Shown here: in pieces, positions 32,601-43,485 of the stretch | How positions within the stretch are numbered: the first letter of the stretch is position 1 | How the letters are laid out: the number at the start of each line of letters is the position of its first letter | Assembly (NCBI GenBank): GCA_030789695.1 | Contig: CM061142.1 | Coordinates: 159,126,714-159,190,713 of the forward strand | From: Scilla litardierei | Lineage: Eukaryota; Streptophyta; Magnoliopsida; Asparagales; Asparagaceae | Direction: 5' to 3' | Length of the DNA stretch: 64,000 nt | Made by a program: the position numbers and the translations under genes | The notes under the pieces: model-generated | Told to the model about the DNA's origin: nothing | What the model saw: the letters and a program-made list of their open reading frames with translations, nothing else | The model's database searches: none

Positions 32601-35467
32601 CCTCGCCACCCAAACCGGAGAGGGGCACGGGCCGAGCTGCGTACTCGCTCCCCCCCAGGAAGACCTCCGGGGCAAGTTCAATGAGCTTGGCCACCCAAAC
32701 CGGAGCGCCATATGCGGGGTAGGCGATGGCCCAATACCCGTCCGACTATAGAGGCTGCGGGGAGGCGACGGCCCCATACCCCCCCCCTCTCAAAGACTCC
32801 GGGGCAGGACTAGTCCTCGCCACCCAAACCGGAGAGGGGCACGGGCCGAGCTGCGTACTCGCTCCCCCCAGGAAGACCTCCGGGGCAAGTTCACTGAGCT
32901 TGGCCACCCAAACCGGAGTGCCATATGCGGGGTAGGCGACGGCCCAATACCCGTCCGACTATAGAGGCTGCGGGGAGGCGACGGCCCCATACCCCCCCTC
33001 TCAAAGACTCCGGGGCAGGACTAGTCCTCGCCACCCAAACCGGAGAGGGGCACGGGCCGAGCTGCGTACTCGCTCCCCCCCAGGAAGACCTCCGGGGCAA
33101 GTTCACTGAGCTTGGCCACCCAAACCGGAGCGCCATATGCGGGGTAGGCGACGGCCCAATACCCGTCCGATTATAGAGGCTGCGGGGAGGCGACGGCCCC
33201 ATACCCCCCCTCTCAAAGACTCCGGGGCAGGACTAGTCCTCGCCACCCAAACCGGAGAGGGGCACGGGCCGAGCCGCGTACTCGCTCCCCCCCAGGAAGA
33301 CCTCCGGGGCAAGTTCACTGAGCTTGGCCACCCAAACCGGAGCGCCATATGCGGGGTAGGTGACGGCCCAATACCCGTCCGACTATAGAGGCTGCGGGGA
33401 GGCGACGGCCCCATACCCCCCCTCTCAAAGACTCCGGGGCAGGACTAGTCCTCGCCACCCAAACCGGAGAGGGGCACGGGCCGAGCCGCGTACTCGCTCC
33501 CCCCAGCAAGACCTCCGGGGCAAGTTCACTGAGCTTGGCCACCCAAACCGGAGCGCCATATGCGGGGTAGGCGACGGCCCAATACCCGTCCGACTATAGA
33601 GGCTGCGGGGAGGCGACGGCCCCATACCCCCCCTCTCAAAGACTCCGGAACAGGACTAGTCCTCGCCACCCAAACCGGAGAGGGGCACGGGCCGAGCGGC
33701 GTACTCGCTCCCCCCCAGGAAGACCTCCGGGGCAAGTTCACTGAGCTTGGCCACCCAAACCGGAGCGCCATATGCGGGGTAGGCGACGGCCCAATACCCG
33801 TCCGACTATAGAGGCTGCGGGGAGGCGACGGCCCCATACCCCCCCTCTCAAAGACTCCGGGGCAGGACTAGTCCTCGCCACCCAAACCGGAGAGGGGCAC
33901 GGGCCGAGCTGCGTACTCGCTCCCCCAGGAAGACCTCCGGGGCAAGTTCACTGAGCTTGGCCACCCAAACCGGAGCGCCATATGCGGGGTAGGCGACGGC
34001 CCAATACCCGTCCGACTATAGAGGCTGCGGGGAGGCGACGGCCCCATACACCCCCTCTCAAAGACTCCGGGGCAGGACTAGTCCTCGCCACCCAAACCGG
34101 AGAGGGGCACGGGCCGAGCTGCGTACTCGCTCCCCCCCAGGAAGACCTCCGGGGCAAGTTCACTGAGCTTGGCCACCCAAACCAGAGCGCCATATGCGGG
34201 GTAGGCGACGGCCCAATACCCGTCCGACTATAGAGGCTGCGGGGAGGCGACGGCCCCATACCCCCCCTCTCAAAGACTCCGGGGCAGGACTAGTCCTCGC
34301 CACCCAAACCGGAGAGGGGAACGGGCCGAGCAGCGTACTCGCTCCCCCCCAGGAAGACCTCCGGGGCAAGTTCACTGAGCTTGGCCACCCAAACTGGAGC
34401 GCCATATGCGGAGTAGGCGACGGCCCAATACCCGTACGACTATAGAGGCTGCGGGGAGGCGACGGCCCCATACCCCCCCTCTCAAAGACTCCGGGGCAGG
34501 ACTAGTCCTCGCCACCCAAACCGGAGAGGGGCACGGGCCGAGCTGCGTACTTGCTCCCCCCAGGAAGACCTCCGGGGCAAGTTCACTGAGCTTGGCCACC
34601 CAAACCGGAGCGCCATATGCGGGGTAGGCGACGGCCCAATACCCGTCCGACTATAGAGGCTGCGGGGAGGCGACGGCCCCATACCCCCCCTCTCAAAGAC
34701 TCCGGGGCAGGACTAGTCCTCGCCACCCAAACCGGAGAGGGGCACGGGCCGAGCTGCGTACTCGCTCCCCCCCAGGAAGACCTCCGGGGCAAGTTTACTG
34801 AGCTTGGCCACCCAAACCGGGGCGCCATATGCGGGGTAGGCGACGGCCCAATACCCGTCCGACTATAAAGGCTGCGGGGAGGCGACGGCCCCATACCCCC
34901 CCTCTCAAAGACTCCGGGGCAGGACTAGTCCTCGCCACCCAAACTGGAGAGGGGCACGGGCCGAGCCGCGTACTCGCTCCCCCCAGGAAGACCTCCGGGG
35001 CAAGTTCACTGAGCTTGGCCACCCAAACCGGAGAGCCATATGCGGGGTAGGCGACGGCCCAATACCCGTCCGACTATAGAGGCTGCGGGGAGGCGACGGC
35101 CCCATACCCCCCCTCTCAAAGACTCCGGGGCAGGACTAGTCCTCGCCACCCAAACCGGAGAGGGGCACGGGCCGAGCCGCGTACTCGCTCCCCCCAGGAA
35201 GACCTCCGGGGCAAGTTCACTGAGCTTGGCCACCCAAACCGGAGCGCCATATGCGGGGTAGGCGACGGCCCAATACCCGTCCGACTATAGAGGCTGCGGA
35301 GAGGCGACGGCCCCATACCCCCCTCTCAAAGACTCCGGGGCAGGACTAGTCCTCGCCACCCAAACCGGAGAGGGGCACGGGCCGAGCCGCGTACTCGTTC
35401 CCCCCCAGGAAGACCTCCGGTGCAAGTTCACTGAGCTTGGCCACCCAAACCGGAGCGCCATATGCGG
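29617..35467. repeat. Satellite-like array of about 28 tandem ~211-bp units inside Tat element
   Basis: Period 210-214 bp; most length variation is in the C-run (5-9 C) before CTCTCAAAGACTCC. Neighbouring units are highly similar. Each unit contains two diverged sub-repeats: GACTCCGGGGCAGG and GACCTCCGGGGCAAG, each followed about 25 bp on by GGCCACCCAAACCGGAG or its CGCCACCCAAACCGGAG variant, and two GGCGACGGCCC words. Open frames of 60-103 codons on both strands come from the GC-rich stop-poor unit and are not genes. The array sits where pol would be. Confidence 0.97.
29715..32214. repeat. Six-unit (1,267-bp) block duplicated in tandem
   Basis: Private variants recur at an offset of exactly 1,267 bp: CTTGCCACCCAAAACGGGG at 30068/31335, AAAGATTCCGG at 30677/31944, GGCTGTGGGGAGGTGACGG at 30851/32118 and GCCACCAAAACC at 30915/32182. 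The pattern ends by about 30947/32214. Only a few differences separate the copies. Confidence 0.9.
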
Positions 35468-36617
35468 GGGTCGGGGGCCCTTTCGAGACCGAACGGGGGA
35501 CAACCGTAAGGCCAAGGGTCCCATCCTCCGGACCCGGTCGGGCCGCTCGACCCTTCGGCCCTCACCGGTTCACCGCTAGCCGTCACCCCCCTCCCCCCTG
35601 CAGGTGCCTGGGGGCTGGACGGCACCGTTCGGGGCATTTCCCCCCCGTCCCCTATCGACCCTTCGTCCCCGCCCTCCAAGTCGATGACAGGGTCCGACAT
35701 CCCCTCCCCGGCTCCGCCGCCCGCCGCTCCGGTCCCCCTCGGCACCTCAGACTCAGATGCCGTCGCCGGCCCCTTCCTCTTCTTCGCTGACATTGGCACC
35801 CCAGTCGAGCTCCCTGCCCCTCCTTCCGCTCGCGACCTCTTGGGGCCCACTCTCACCGATGATCGCCTCGCCTGCTCTGAAGCCCGCCGCATCATTTCCT
35901 CGAGGGACAGACTCATTGTGCCACCTTCCACAGAGAGAAATTTCAGCGTAAGCATATCAGGCGCATGAACACCCAAATCTTTTGTACCTTCAGGCCATGT
36001 ATACGCCGTTATCATCTCCGCCCGAGAGAGCGTCCGATAATCTCGGCCCTCTGCTGGTATGGCCATTAAAATCTGGGCCACCTCCTTCTCCTCGTCCCCC
36101 AATTTCACCGCCTCTCTCGCCTCGGGATTCAGCTCCGCCCAGTCAGACCTTATCAACACCTCCTCCGGCACCTCCACAAACACATACTGCTGGCGCCAAA
36201 ACTTAATTTTGCTAGGCAACCCCCTGATGAGCGGATGAGTCCTCTTCGCGGACAGATAGTAGCCCGACCCCAACCTCTTGACCGAGAAGAAGGGACGAAA
36301 TAAGGACAGATATGGGCGAACCTGGTTGCTCAAGCACAGCACCAAGAACCCCACAATGGCACTGATGGCATTGGGCATCAGGCGATAGAGGGGCAGCTCC
36401 AGGAAGTTCAACACTTCCAGCAAGAACGGATGGGGGGGAAGAGCAAACCTTGCTCAAACGAAGATACATACACTCCCACCTCCCGGTTGCCCGCAAAACA
36501 CACCCTTTCTTGCGGCTCAGGTTCACGTACCGAATACGGCGGCCGGACGTACATCGTGAAGATCTCCGCAACTGATTTCTTCAGCTCCGACTTCACGCCC
36601 GCAATCTCGAGGGGCAC
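35428..36617 (-). pseudogene. Antisense gene 1 of Tat element (plant gypsy-type Transposase_28-like), one frameshift
   Basis: Minus-strand frames 36617-36408 (69 codons) and 36423-35428 (331 codons) join through a frameshift near 36410-36425. The product starts with an arginine/tyrosine motif (M-Y-V-R-P-P-Y), E-V-G-V-Y-V-S-S-F-E-Q-G-L and a hydrophobic helix (L-N-F-L-E-L-P-L-Y), then a basic, serine/glycine-rich tail. This resembles the antisense ORFs (putative gypsy-type transposon protein) described in Tat-lineage elements; their function is unknown. E-E-M-M-R near 35900 is shared with antisense gene 2. The C-terminus runs into the last satellite unit and stops there. A candidate intron (GTACAAAAG near 35985 to GTGGAAG near 35925) would sit at the place of the gene 2 intron. 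Confidence 0.72.
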
Positions 36618-36652
36618 ACTTCCTGTCTCCGCGGCGGAGCTTCCTTCGCCAA

Positions 36653-36674
36653 CCCCCCCCCCCCCCCCCCCCCC
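36653..36674. repeat. Run of 22 C
   Basis: Uninterrupted poly-C (poly-G on the minus strand, the sense strand of antisense gene 1), just upstream of that gene. Length is likely unstable and error-prone in sequencing. Confidence 0.95.
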
Positions 36675-37793
36675 GATCCCTGACCCCGAGACGGAGACAT
36701 CGAGGAAGACATTTCTAAAAAGGGTGTCTTACCTAACGGTTACCGACGACTTGGCCGCTTGCGCTACTCCGCTGACCGCCCCCACAAGGTCGACTCTGGC
36801 AAGATCACTGAAACCTCCTACGAGCCCTACCTGCTTGTCGAAAAATTTTATCGCCAAACAATCAGCTTAATTTGCTCACCCCCCCCATTATGATTCCTTT
36901 AAAGCGTCTGCGCCAAGCATCGCGACCGTCGAGCCCAAGACACGCGTCACCAATCCGTGCCCTCTCCACCACCCACGTGCTCTGACGCTTCGCGTACTGT
37001 CAACAAACCGTCATTTCCGCCACGCGTCAGCACTTCAGTGGTCGGCCCGCTTCGATTCCCGCCCGCCGTCGACTCACCAGGCTTACGTGATAAGTCATGC
37101 GACCGCCTAAAATTCCCGCCCAAATCCCGGTGAAATGATTACCCCTATTTGAAAATCACTCCATGCGCCGCCCCATACACGGTTGAATCCGGACCCCGTC
37201 AGGGCGGCCAACGCATGGAGGCGGCTCTCGGTCCATGATTAATTCCGGTCACAACACGGAGGCGAGGCTCGATCCCAGGTTAAGTCCGCCCCCCCAGGGC
37301 GGCCATACAAGACGGCGGAACGCGGTCCATGACTGATTCCGAGCTCCGGCAGTGCGGCCAAAACACGAATGCCTCCCTCGCACCAATAAGGGTCCGATCT
37401 CCGTCGGTTCGGCCTGATCAAGCACCCGCCCCACACCCTGTCGGATTCGCGGTCCCAACCCTTAGCATACTTCTGTATGAACCAGACAAGTCCGACCCGC
37501 CACGGCACCTCCGGGCACCGTACTGGGCTTCGGAGCATCACGACCACCACAAAACACGACTCCTCTCAACTCCCCTCTCCCGAAGATTTCGGCAGAGCGT
37601 AGTTGGGGGCATTCACGTCCCTCACAGAGCGGACATTCTACGAGCAAACCAAGTAGGAATACAGTTCGACACAAGACCATAACAATGTATTTACCCAGAA
37701 ATCACGCCATACACTGTTCTTTCCACACATTACAACAGTACATTGTTCATAACCCTCTTACAAGACGATACCGTCCTCCACATACCCACGATT
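36675..37793. other. Intergenic part of Tat 3' region with degenerate ~60-bp repeats
   Basis: No convincing ORF. Around 37160-37400 a degenerate unit with GGTCCATGA(T/C)T, ATTCCG and GGGCGGCCA recurs about four times. Confidence 0.5.
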
Positions 37794-38400
37794 CTAGCGG
37801 CGCCGCCTTTCATCCGACCGATCTCGCATATCCTTAACCACTTGCCGAACCGCAGCCTCCTTAGCCTCTTCCAGCATCGGCACCACATGCTCATCATGAT
37901 AACGGCGGATAGCGGCTTCGATCACTTTGCTCTCATCGTCCCGCTTGTCCTCCAGTCGCCGCACCGCTAGACCCCTCTCCCTCTTCTCGGCCTCCAGAGC
38001 GACCTTTAGGTCCTCAATTCGCCGCCTCTGCAACCCGATCACCGACTCCTTGCTAACAATTTCCGAGGTATGCTTCGCCCGGATATCATCCCTCTCTCAC
38101 GTTACTTCTTGGAGCTGCTTCTCGACCTCCGCTTTGGACGAATCGAAATACACAGCCCGCCCCTTCTCCACTCCGTAGGCCACCCTAACCCTCTCCAGCT
38201 CCGCCTCCGTGTCCCTCAGCTTCGCCCTGACCTCGCCCAGGTTCGCCTTCGCTGCGTCCAGAGACGCCTTGGTGGCGACTGCGGAGGTACGGCCCCGCAG
38301 GGCTAACACGTTCGTGATCATCTACATAACTCTCGAATCAGCGAAACACGAATAAGGATAGCCTATGCGCGAAGAGAGAAAGCCAGCTTACCCGCACGAC
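37794..38400 (-). pseudogene. Antisense coiled-coil segment, probably C-terminal part of antisense gene 2
   Basis: Minus-strand frames 38321-38097 and 38042-37794 are rich in alanine, glutamate, arginine and lysine with heptad character (for example V-R-A-K-L-R-D-T-E-A-E-L-E-R-V). They are separated by a short frame break near 38045-38095. Upstream, GTAAGCTGGC (donor, 38391) and TTATGTAG (acceptor, 38322) would define a 70-bp intron leading into ATGATCACG. Proteins of this antisense family often end in a coiled coil, so I assign it to the gene starting near 39797; the link is inference. Confidence 0.55.
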
Positions 38401-38977
38401 GTGCCATATAGCCGAGCCACCCAACCGTTCCACTCCCACACGAGTCAAAGACTCCCGATCGCGCGGTAACACGTAATACTCCGCGAGACGCGCCGCCACT
38501 CCCGCGTCCTCGAACACCGACTCGCTGCCGCCGACTCGGAAAGGAAACTTGTGGAGACGATCCTCTGGGTACGCCTCGACCTCTTCTCAGGTCCTCTTAA
38601 AACGAATAAGGGCGCCCTCGCAAGCGGGACTCGACGACGCCCCCATCTCCCACAAAGGGATCCCGTAGGGCCACTTTTGAACCACAGGCCCTCGGCGAGG
38701 CGCGACTGCCGCGGATACCCCCAGAGGGAAGGAGGGTCTGGCCCCCCGCTCGGGCGCGTCCCCCTGGAGATCCCTTACGGGCCCACCGGCGGGGATACCT
38801 GGCCCGGCTGCCCCTCGACCCGGGTGGGTCCTCTCCCCTCCGGGTGCCCCGCCCCCGCGTCCCCGGGATCATGCCTCACTGGCTACCCCCTTGCCCTTCC
38901 CGCGGGAATCAACATCCTCCGATATCGGGGCCCCGGCCGAACCTGACTCCTCCGCCGGTTCCCTCATCATTTCTTCA
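38401..38977 (-). other. Decayed middle part of antisense gene 2
   Basis: GC-rich. From 38978 the minus frame reads G-E-E-M-M-R-E-P-A-E-E-S-G-S-A-G and meets a stop at about 38870. Downstream frames are open by composition only. Confidence 0.45.
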
Positions 38978-39797
38978 CCTGCAAAAGGAAAAGAGAGGCA
39001 ATCAGGGCGCGCCTAGCCCAAAGTTTGCAAAACTTCTAAGATACCTAGGGTCCAAAAGTACTGGGCGAGCAGACTGCTCAACGTTAGACTCGCCCAATGA
39101 CGGCACGCCTCGGGCAGCTCCCTCAAAATCTGAGCTTTGGCAATATCCTCCCCGGTCAGCTCCACCCCTTCGTTTACGAAGGGATTCCGCGCCCCCCAAT
39201 TCGACATCAATGCCACGTCGCTTGGCACTGTCACGAAGATGAACTCCCTCATCCAATCGCCAACATCGTCAGGCACCTCGAGGATGAGTTCTCGCCCTCT
39301 CCTGGCGCAAACGCAATGATACACCCCCACTTCCGAATCACGAAGAAATGCTGGAACAACGCCAGGGAGGGACTCAAGGAGCAAGCAAGACACAAGACGA
39401 CAAACCCCACTAACAAGCCCCAGGAGCGGGGCGCCAAGGCAAATATCGGCAGCTCCAGGAAATTCAACAAATGAAACAAGCACGGGTGGATCGGAAAGCG
39501 GAGCCCCAACTCGAAGGACCGGACATAGACCCCGACCTCGTTATCCCCCGGTGAGCTCACCGCTTCCTCCAACCCGGGAACCCGCACCTCATAGGGTTGT
39601 CGCACATACCGCACCCGAATCTCCCTGATATTAATCCTATCCAACCTACGTCGGATGGACTCAATGTCTCTCGGTACAACGGATCGCCATGACCGTCTCT
39701 CCCTGGGCCACCGCACCCCCGGCTGCGACGCCCCCTCACCCGCCGACTCCTCTCCCACCACCAGGCTACTTCCTCCAATCTCGAAACGAGAAGCCAT
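38978..39797 (-). pseudogene. Antisense gene 2 of Tat element, N-terminal part, paralogue of gene 1
   Basis: Likely start ATG at 39797 (M-A-S-R-F-E-I-G-G). Continues with V-R-Y-V-R-Q-P-Y, E-V-G-V-Y-V-R-S-F-E-L-G-L and L-N-F-L-E-L-P-I-F, each with a counterpart in antisense gene 1. A frameshift near 39330-39360 moves reading to the 39483-39013 frame (F-I-F-V-T-V-P-S-D-V, matching Q-Y-V-F-V-E-V-P-E-E-V of gene 1). A predicted GT-AG intron of about 68 bp (donor GTATCT near 39046, acceptor TTTTGCAG at 38979) joins W-T-L to G-E-E-M-M-R, restoring the E-E-M-M-R shared with gene 1. Function unknown. Confidence 0.7.
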
Positions 39798-40299
39798 TGA
39801 TCGGAAAGGAAGGCAATTAACTGTGGTTACCTGTTGATCCTCTGAACCCGGAAGGCGATCGGAAGAAGATAGCCGGCGACGGAGGTGACAAATTAGCCTG
39901 CAAGCTCCAAACAGAGATATCGAACACCGGAGAAGAATCGAAGAAAGACTAAAACTCCCGCCGACCGCCTCCCAGCCCCTTTTAGCGGAAAGGGTGGCAC
40001 TCGGGCCATCTTGGCCGTCAAACTTTCGCCACGCGGAGCCCATCGGGACGCCCCCGACGCCTCGACTGGCGTAAAGGTCATTTCATCCACGTGTCGCAAA
40101 CTCAGTCGCGGAGACGCTTCGCCTTCCTCTGCCCCCCTTTTCAAATCATAATAATGACCACCAAGGCGGGAGTTCCGAAGCCGCAATAATCACTACCCGG
40201 TGGGTCCCAAGACCCATATCGACGGTCCGGAGTGTTGAAGATGGTTCGTCCTCCGAGCTGAGCCGGGCTGCCGCCTCAAACTCGAAGGCCGGGGGCAAT
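39798..40299. other. Tat 3' region between antisense gene 2 and 3' LTR, with polypurine tract
   Basis: Probably holds the antisense promoter and 5' leader (AACAG|GTAACC near 39827 may be a leader splice site). At 40284-40299 the plus strand reads GAAGGCCGGGGGCAAT, the polypurine tract before the 3' LTR. Confidence 0.6.
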
Positions 40300-41423
40300 T
40301 GTTATGACCTAAAGATCGTGGGAGCCCTGCTCCCGCCCGGATCCGCTAACAAATCCCACTAACTCGCCCTGTCACAAAGGGGCCGCCGCCCCGAAAATCC
40401 GGGGCATCATGGAGACAGGCGCGCCTGGCAGCGTTCCCCGAACCGGTCGAGGCGAACAGCCGCAGCCGGCCGAGGCGAACAACCGCAGTCGGCCGGGGCG
40501 AACGACCGCAGCCGCCCGACCCGCCGAGGTAGCGCGCTTGGTGACGCTGGGGCAGCTAGGCCAGGCATGCTGACCGGCTTAGACGTATCCCTCCGTACCA
40601 GCGGGCCGTGCCCCAAGGCCAATCGGGACGGCCCGCCCGACTCCCGCGAACCACGACGCCTAGGGTGACACCGCCCGGCCTTTAGCTCGTCGCTAGCGAT
40701 AAACGGCCAAGGATAAGGACACGACCGACACATACGTCACCCGACCGTCTGACAAAGTACCCCCTGGCAGCTGAACCGCCTGACAGCTGATGCTTTCGGC
40801 CCTGACACCCCGACAAAAGCGCCCTTTGGCCGTTGCGCCGCCTGACAAAAGCGGATCAGGACCTCCAGTCCCCGAGGCCCCTATCCAAAGTTTCCACCGT
40901 CACACGCGCTAGCTCAGCACGCCTAGTCATCACCCGTCAGGTATAAATACCCCCATTCCTCTTACGGAAAGGGGGTTGAAGATTTCCCCCCATTATTCTG
41001 TTATTCACACACGAGAGCTAAGGTCTTCCATATCTTTGCTCTCCCACCAAAAGCTCGTCACGGGCGGCGGACACACAGAGAGTCCGACCGGCGTGTCTAG
41101 CCCCCCTTTTTAAGCCCTATCACTGACTTAGGCATCGGAGGGGGCTAAGGGTTGAACCCCAACCCAGCCCCTCTGACGAGTTGCTCGTGCTGCAGGAGAG
41201 CTCGCCCCTGGACCAGAGTCAGCTTCAGCCCCCTGCCGTCCAACCTTCCCTAGCCACTCCCGGTGAGATTCGACCCCGTGGGCATCACCGGCGACGGACC
41301 CGACTTCTTCACCTCACTAATCACTTGTAAAACAGCCTACCTAACCCCTCATTTCCATATAACCACCGTGCCCTTGGTTCCCCATAATACAAATTCATTG
41401 TACGCGAGTTCCACCTCGTAACA
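40300..41423 (+). repeat. 3' LTR of Tat element
   Basis: 1,124 bp, starts TGTTATGACC, ends CCTCGTAACA, followed by GGAAT (41424-41428). TATA box at 40942-40949. Confidence 0.95.
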
Positions 41424-41428
41424 GGAAT

Positions 41429-41819
41429 CATTCATCGATCACATCTATATTCGTTGCATCATTCAACTCTGAATCCTACACTACTGTTTAGTTATCACAT
41501 TAGTGCTTATCATTGCTCATGTCAACTTTAGAATAAGTAAAGTGGGTCTATTAGTATTAATTGAGATGTTGTTGTGGTGCATGTATATAGGTAGCGTGTG
41601 TGGACCCGTGTATGAGAATCTCTATGTCCCACTCATGTATGAGTGTGCATACCCTTAGTAGTATATTATGGTTGTCTATTATATATGCATGATATCTACG
41701 TAGTTGTATACATGGTATCATAGTGTTATATTTAGATATATAGGTATGGATAGCTATATTACTATAGGGATATCTGTGTGTATTGGAATTGGTGTTTGAC
41801 TATCAACTAGGGGTGTATG
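41429..41819. other. Unassigned flank between Tat and Athila-2, resumption of element C
   Basis: Continuous with 25582 once the Tat element and one GGAAT are removed. AT-rich, no ORF or motif recognised. Confidence 0.45.
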
Positions 41820-42765
41820 TGACTGCTCGTCCGTTTGGCACTCAAATCGGGACAGGGATACTAGGATTAGAATTTGTAAACCGCAAGCGCACGGTGTCGA
41901 AGTGTGGCTTGGGGGTCAATCACAGGGAGGCGTGTGTAGTGCTTGTGAACATTCGGGATCTGAATCACCCGATGGGTGAGCTAGCTTAATCTCTTGTTGG
42001 ATGTCACGATAGTAAACTAATGAAAAAAGTGTAAGAGATAAAAAGGCAACCTAGGACTTTGGCTTCCGCCCTATCATGAGTTCTCACTATTACGACCGAA
42101 GGATAGAAATGTGATCAGATTCTAGGATTTAGCGGTGAGACGTCGCCTCTAATAGTGCTACCTAGCATCCCATGTGCCTGATATTCCGGTCGATGCCCAG
42201 GATGATACGCTAGGTCTACCTGGGTTCGGACGGTGGACATTCCCATGTCCAACACCGCCCCACTCCGGGAGCACTAAGCTCGCAATGATTGCTCCCGACA
42301 TTTCATCCAAGCTGTTCCCATGCGAGAGGAATCAATGTTTATGCTAGGGGGTGAGCTGTGGCTAGAGAATCAAACTCCCGTTTTATTTACCCTTGGCCCG
42401 ACGGTCAAAGGCGGTCTTTCTCCCGCCAGTGACAATAAAACACCCCCGCGTAGCCATCTAAATCTCTATATCCTATCGAATCCCTAATCCTATGGCCTTC
42501 CTCGGGAGAACCCACGAAGGGGCTTCCACCAATGTCCCAGATTTAAGAACTACTCACTGATCATGGCAAGAGATGCAATAAAATAGATTATAGCCATCAA
42601 AATAGAAATCAAGCAATAGATTACTATAGCAAATAGAAGTATAAATGCATTATTAAAATATAAGAGCGATCAAGGAAATTACAAATAGAAATAAATTCAG
42701 AGTAACCAAAATCCCTAAAAACAGATTAAGAAAATGGGGATTTCGTTTCTGGGAAAACCTAGCTC

Positions 42766-42773
42766 TATTTATA
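42766..42773 (-). promoter_or_regulatory. Putative TATA box of Athila-2 3' LTR
   Basis: Minus strand TATAAATA, 55 bp downstream of the palindrome cluster. Same in the 5' LTR at 63584-63591. Confidence 0.65.
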
Positions 42774-42827
42774 CATTTTGGCAAGATGCCAGTGAATATT
42801 CCCATTAAAAGACAAAAATAGACGTTC

Positions 42828-43135
42828 ATCCGATCGGGTGAGACTTCACCCGATCGGGTGAAACGACGGGAAATTCGGTGTTCAGCTTCTGATAAACCTT
42901 ACCTGATCGCTGAACCGATCGGGTAAGTCTTCGAATTCTCGAGCATGGGGAAGCAGCTGCTACAGGTGACCCGATCGGTTGATAAGTCAACGGATCGGGT
43001 GAACTTTGGCTCTCAAAACAATTCCATGTGTCACATCCACCCGATCACTGAACCGATCGGGTGGATCTGCCTCTTCCTCGAGACTGATACAGCCGCACGA
43101 ACCGATCGGATGGATCTATCAACCCGATCGGTTGA
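42828..43135. repeat. Cluster of ACCCGATCGGGT palindromes in Athila-2 U3
   Basis: About nine CCGATC/GATCGG sites. Includes the 18-bp perfect palindrome TTCACCCGATCGGGTGAA (42845-42862) and 12-bp perfect arms 43035-43046/43055-43066 around an 8-bp loop. Matching cluster in the other LTR at 63643-63930. Confidence 0.9.
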
Positions 43136-43187
43136 GAGCTGATACATGGTTTATCTTGACGATTGGCTCTCAGGGTCTTGTGCGACA

Positions 43188-43192
43188 CCTTC
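43188..43192. other. Target-site duplication CCTTC, left of Tekay array
   Basis: Matches 58874-58878. Confidence 0.92.
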
Positions 43193-43485
43193 TGTAACGA
43201 TTGGTTTTCATGTATCTGGATTTATTATATTATATTATATGTTTTGATGGATTTTCTCCTCATGTGTGGTTTTCGTCCCCGTAGCTTTCATTTTCGATCG
43301 TTTCGTCGTATTTTCTTAGCTTCTTCCGTTGATCGTCGATTTTGGAGTAAGTCATTCGTGACGGGCTTCATATCGGTCATATCTTATTGTTAGATCAAGC
43401 CTAGGAGTCTTAGGAGTCGATCCCGAAGCTTCGCGCTCCATTTCGGAACTTTTGGTGCTTATTAGCCAGTGTAAGAAGGGGCACT

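Larger units (their letters stand above)
25588..41423 (+). mobile_element. Tat-type Ty3/gypsy element, non-autonomous, with satellite array and antisense genes
   Basis: LTRs of 1,123 and 1,124 bp at 25588-26710 and 40300-41423, TSD GGAAT, a Tat-type primer-binding site, an intact gag-protease ORF and a purine tract before the 3' LTR. RT, RNase H and integrase are absent; a tandem array (29617-35467) begins about 150 bp after gag-protease. Antisense genes between pol and the 3' LTR are a known feature of Tat-lineage elements. LTR divergence looks like a few percent at most (differences for example at 25592/40304 and 25622/40334). Confidence 0.95.
41820..43192 (-). repeat. 3' LTR of Athila-2, part 1
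   Basis: Starts TGACTGCTCGTCCG (plus strand), homologous to 62637 onward. Contains the Athila U5 block ACCGCAAGCGCACGG (41880-41894), leader hairpins (TGGACAT/ATGTCCA at 42234-42251; CGGGAGCA/TGCTCCCG at 42266-42297), TATA box (42766-42773) and a palindrome cluster. It breaks at the CCTTC target site (43188-43192) and resumes at 58879. Confidence 0.88.

Noticed and set aside
29617..35467. Dozens of 60-103-codon ORFs on both strands of the tandem array
   Set aside because: They repeat with the 211-bp unit and exist because the unit is GC-rich and poor in stop codons; no domain, and neighbouring units break them by C-run length changes.
29617..35467. CRISPR-like or centromeric satellite array
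   Set aside because: Whole units repeat without unique spacers, no cas genes, and the genome is a plant. The array is inside an LTR element with a TSD, so a centromeric satellite is not supported from this window.
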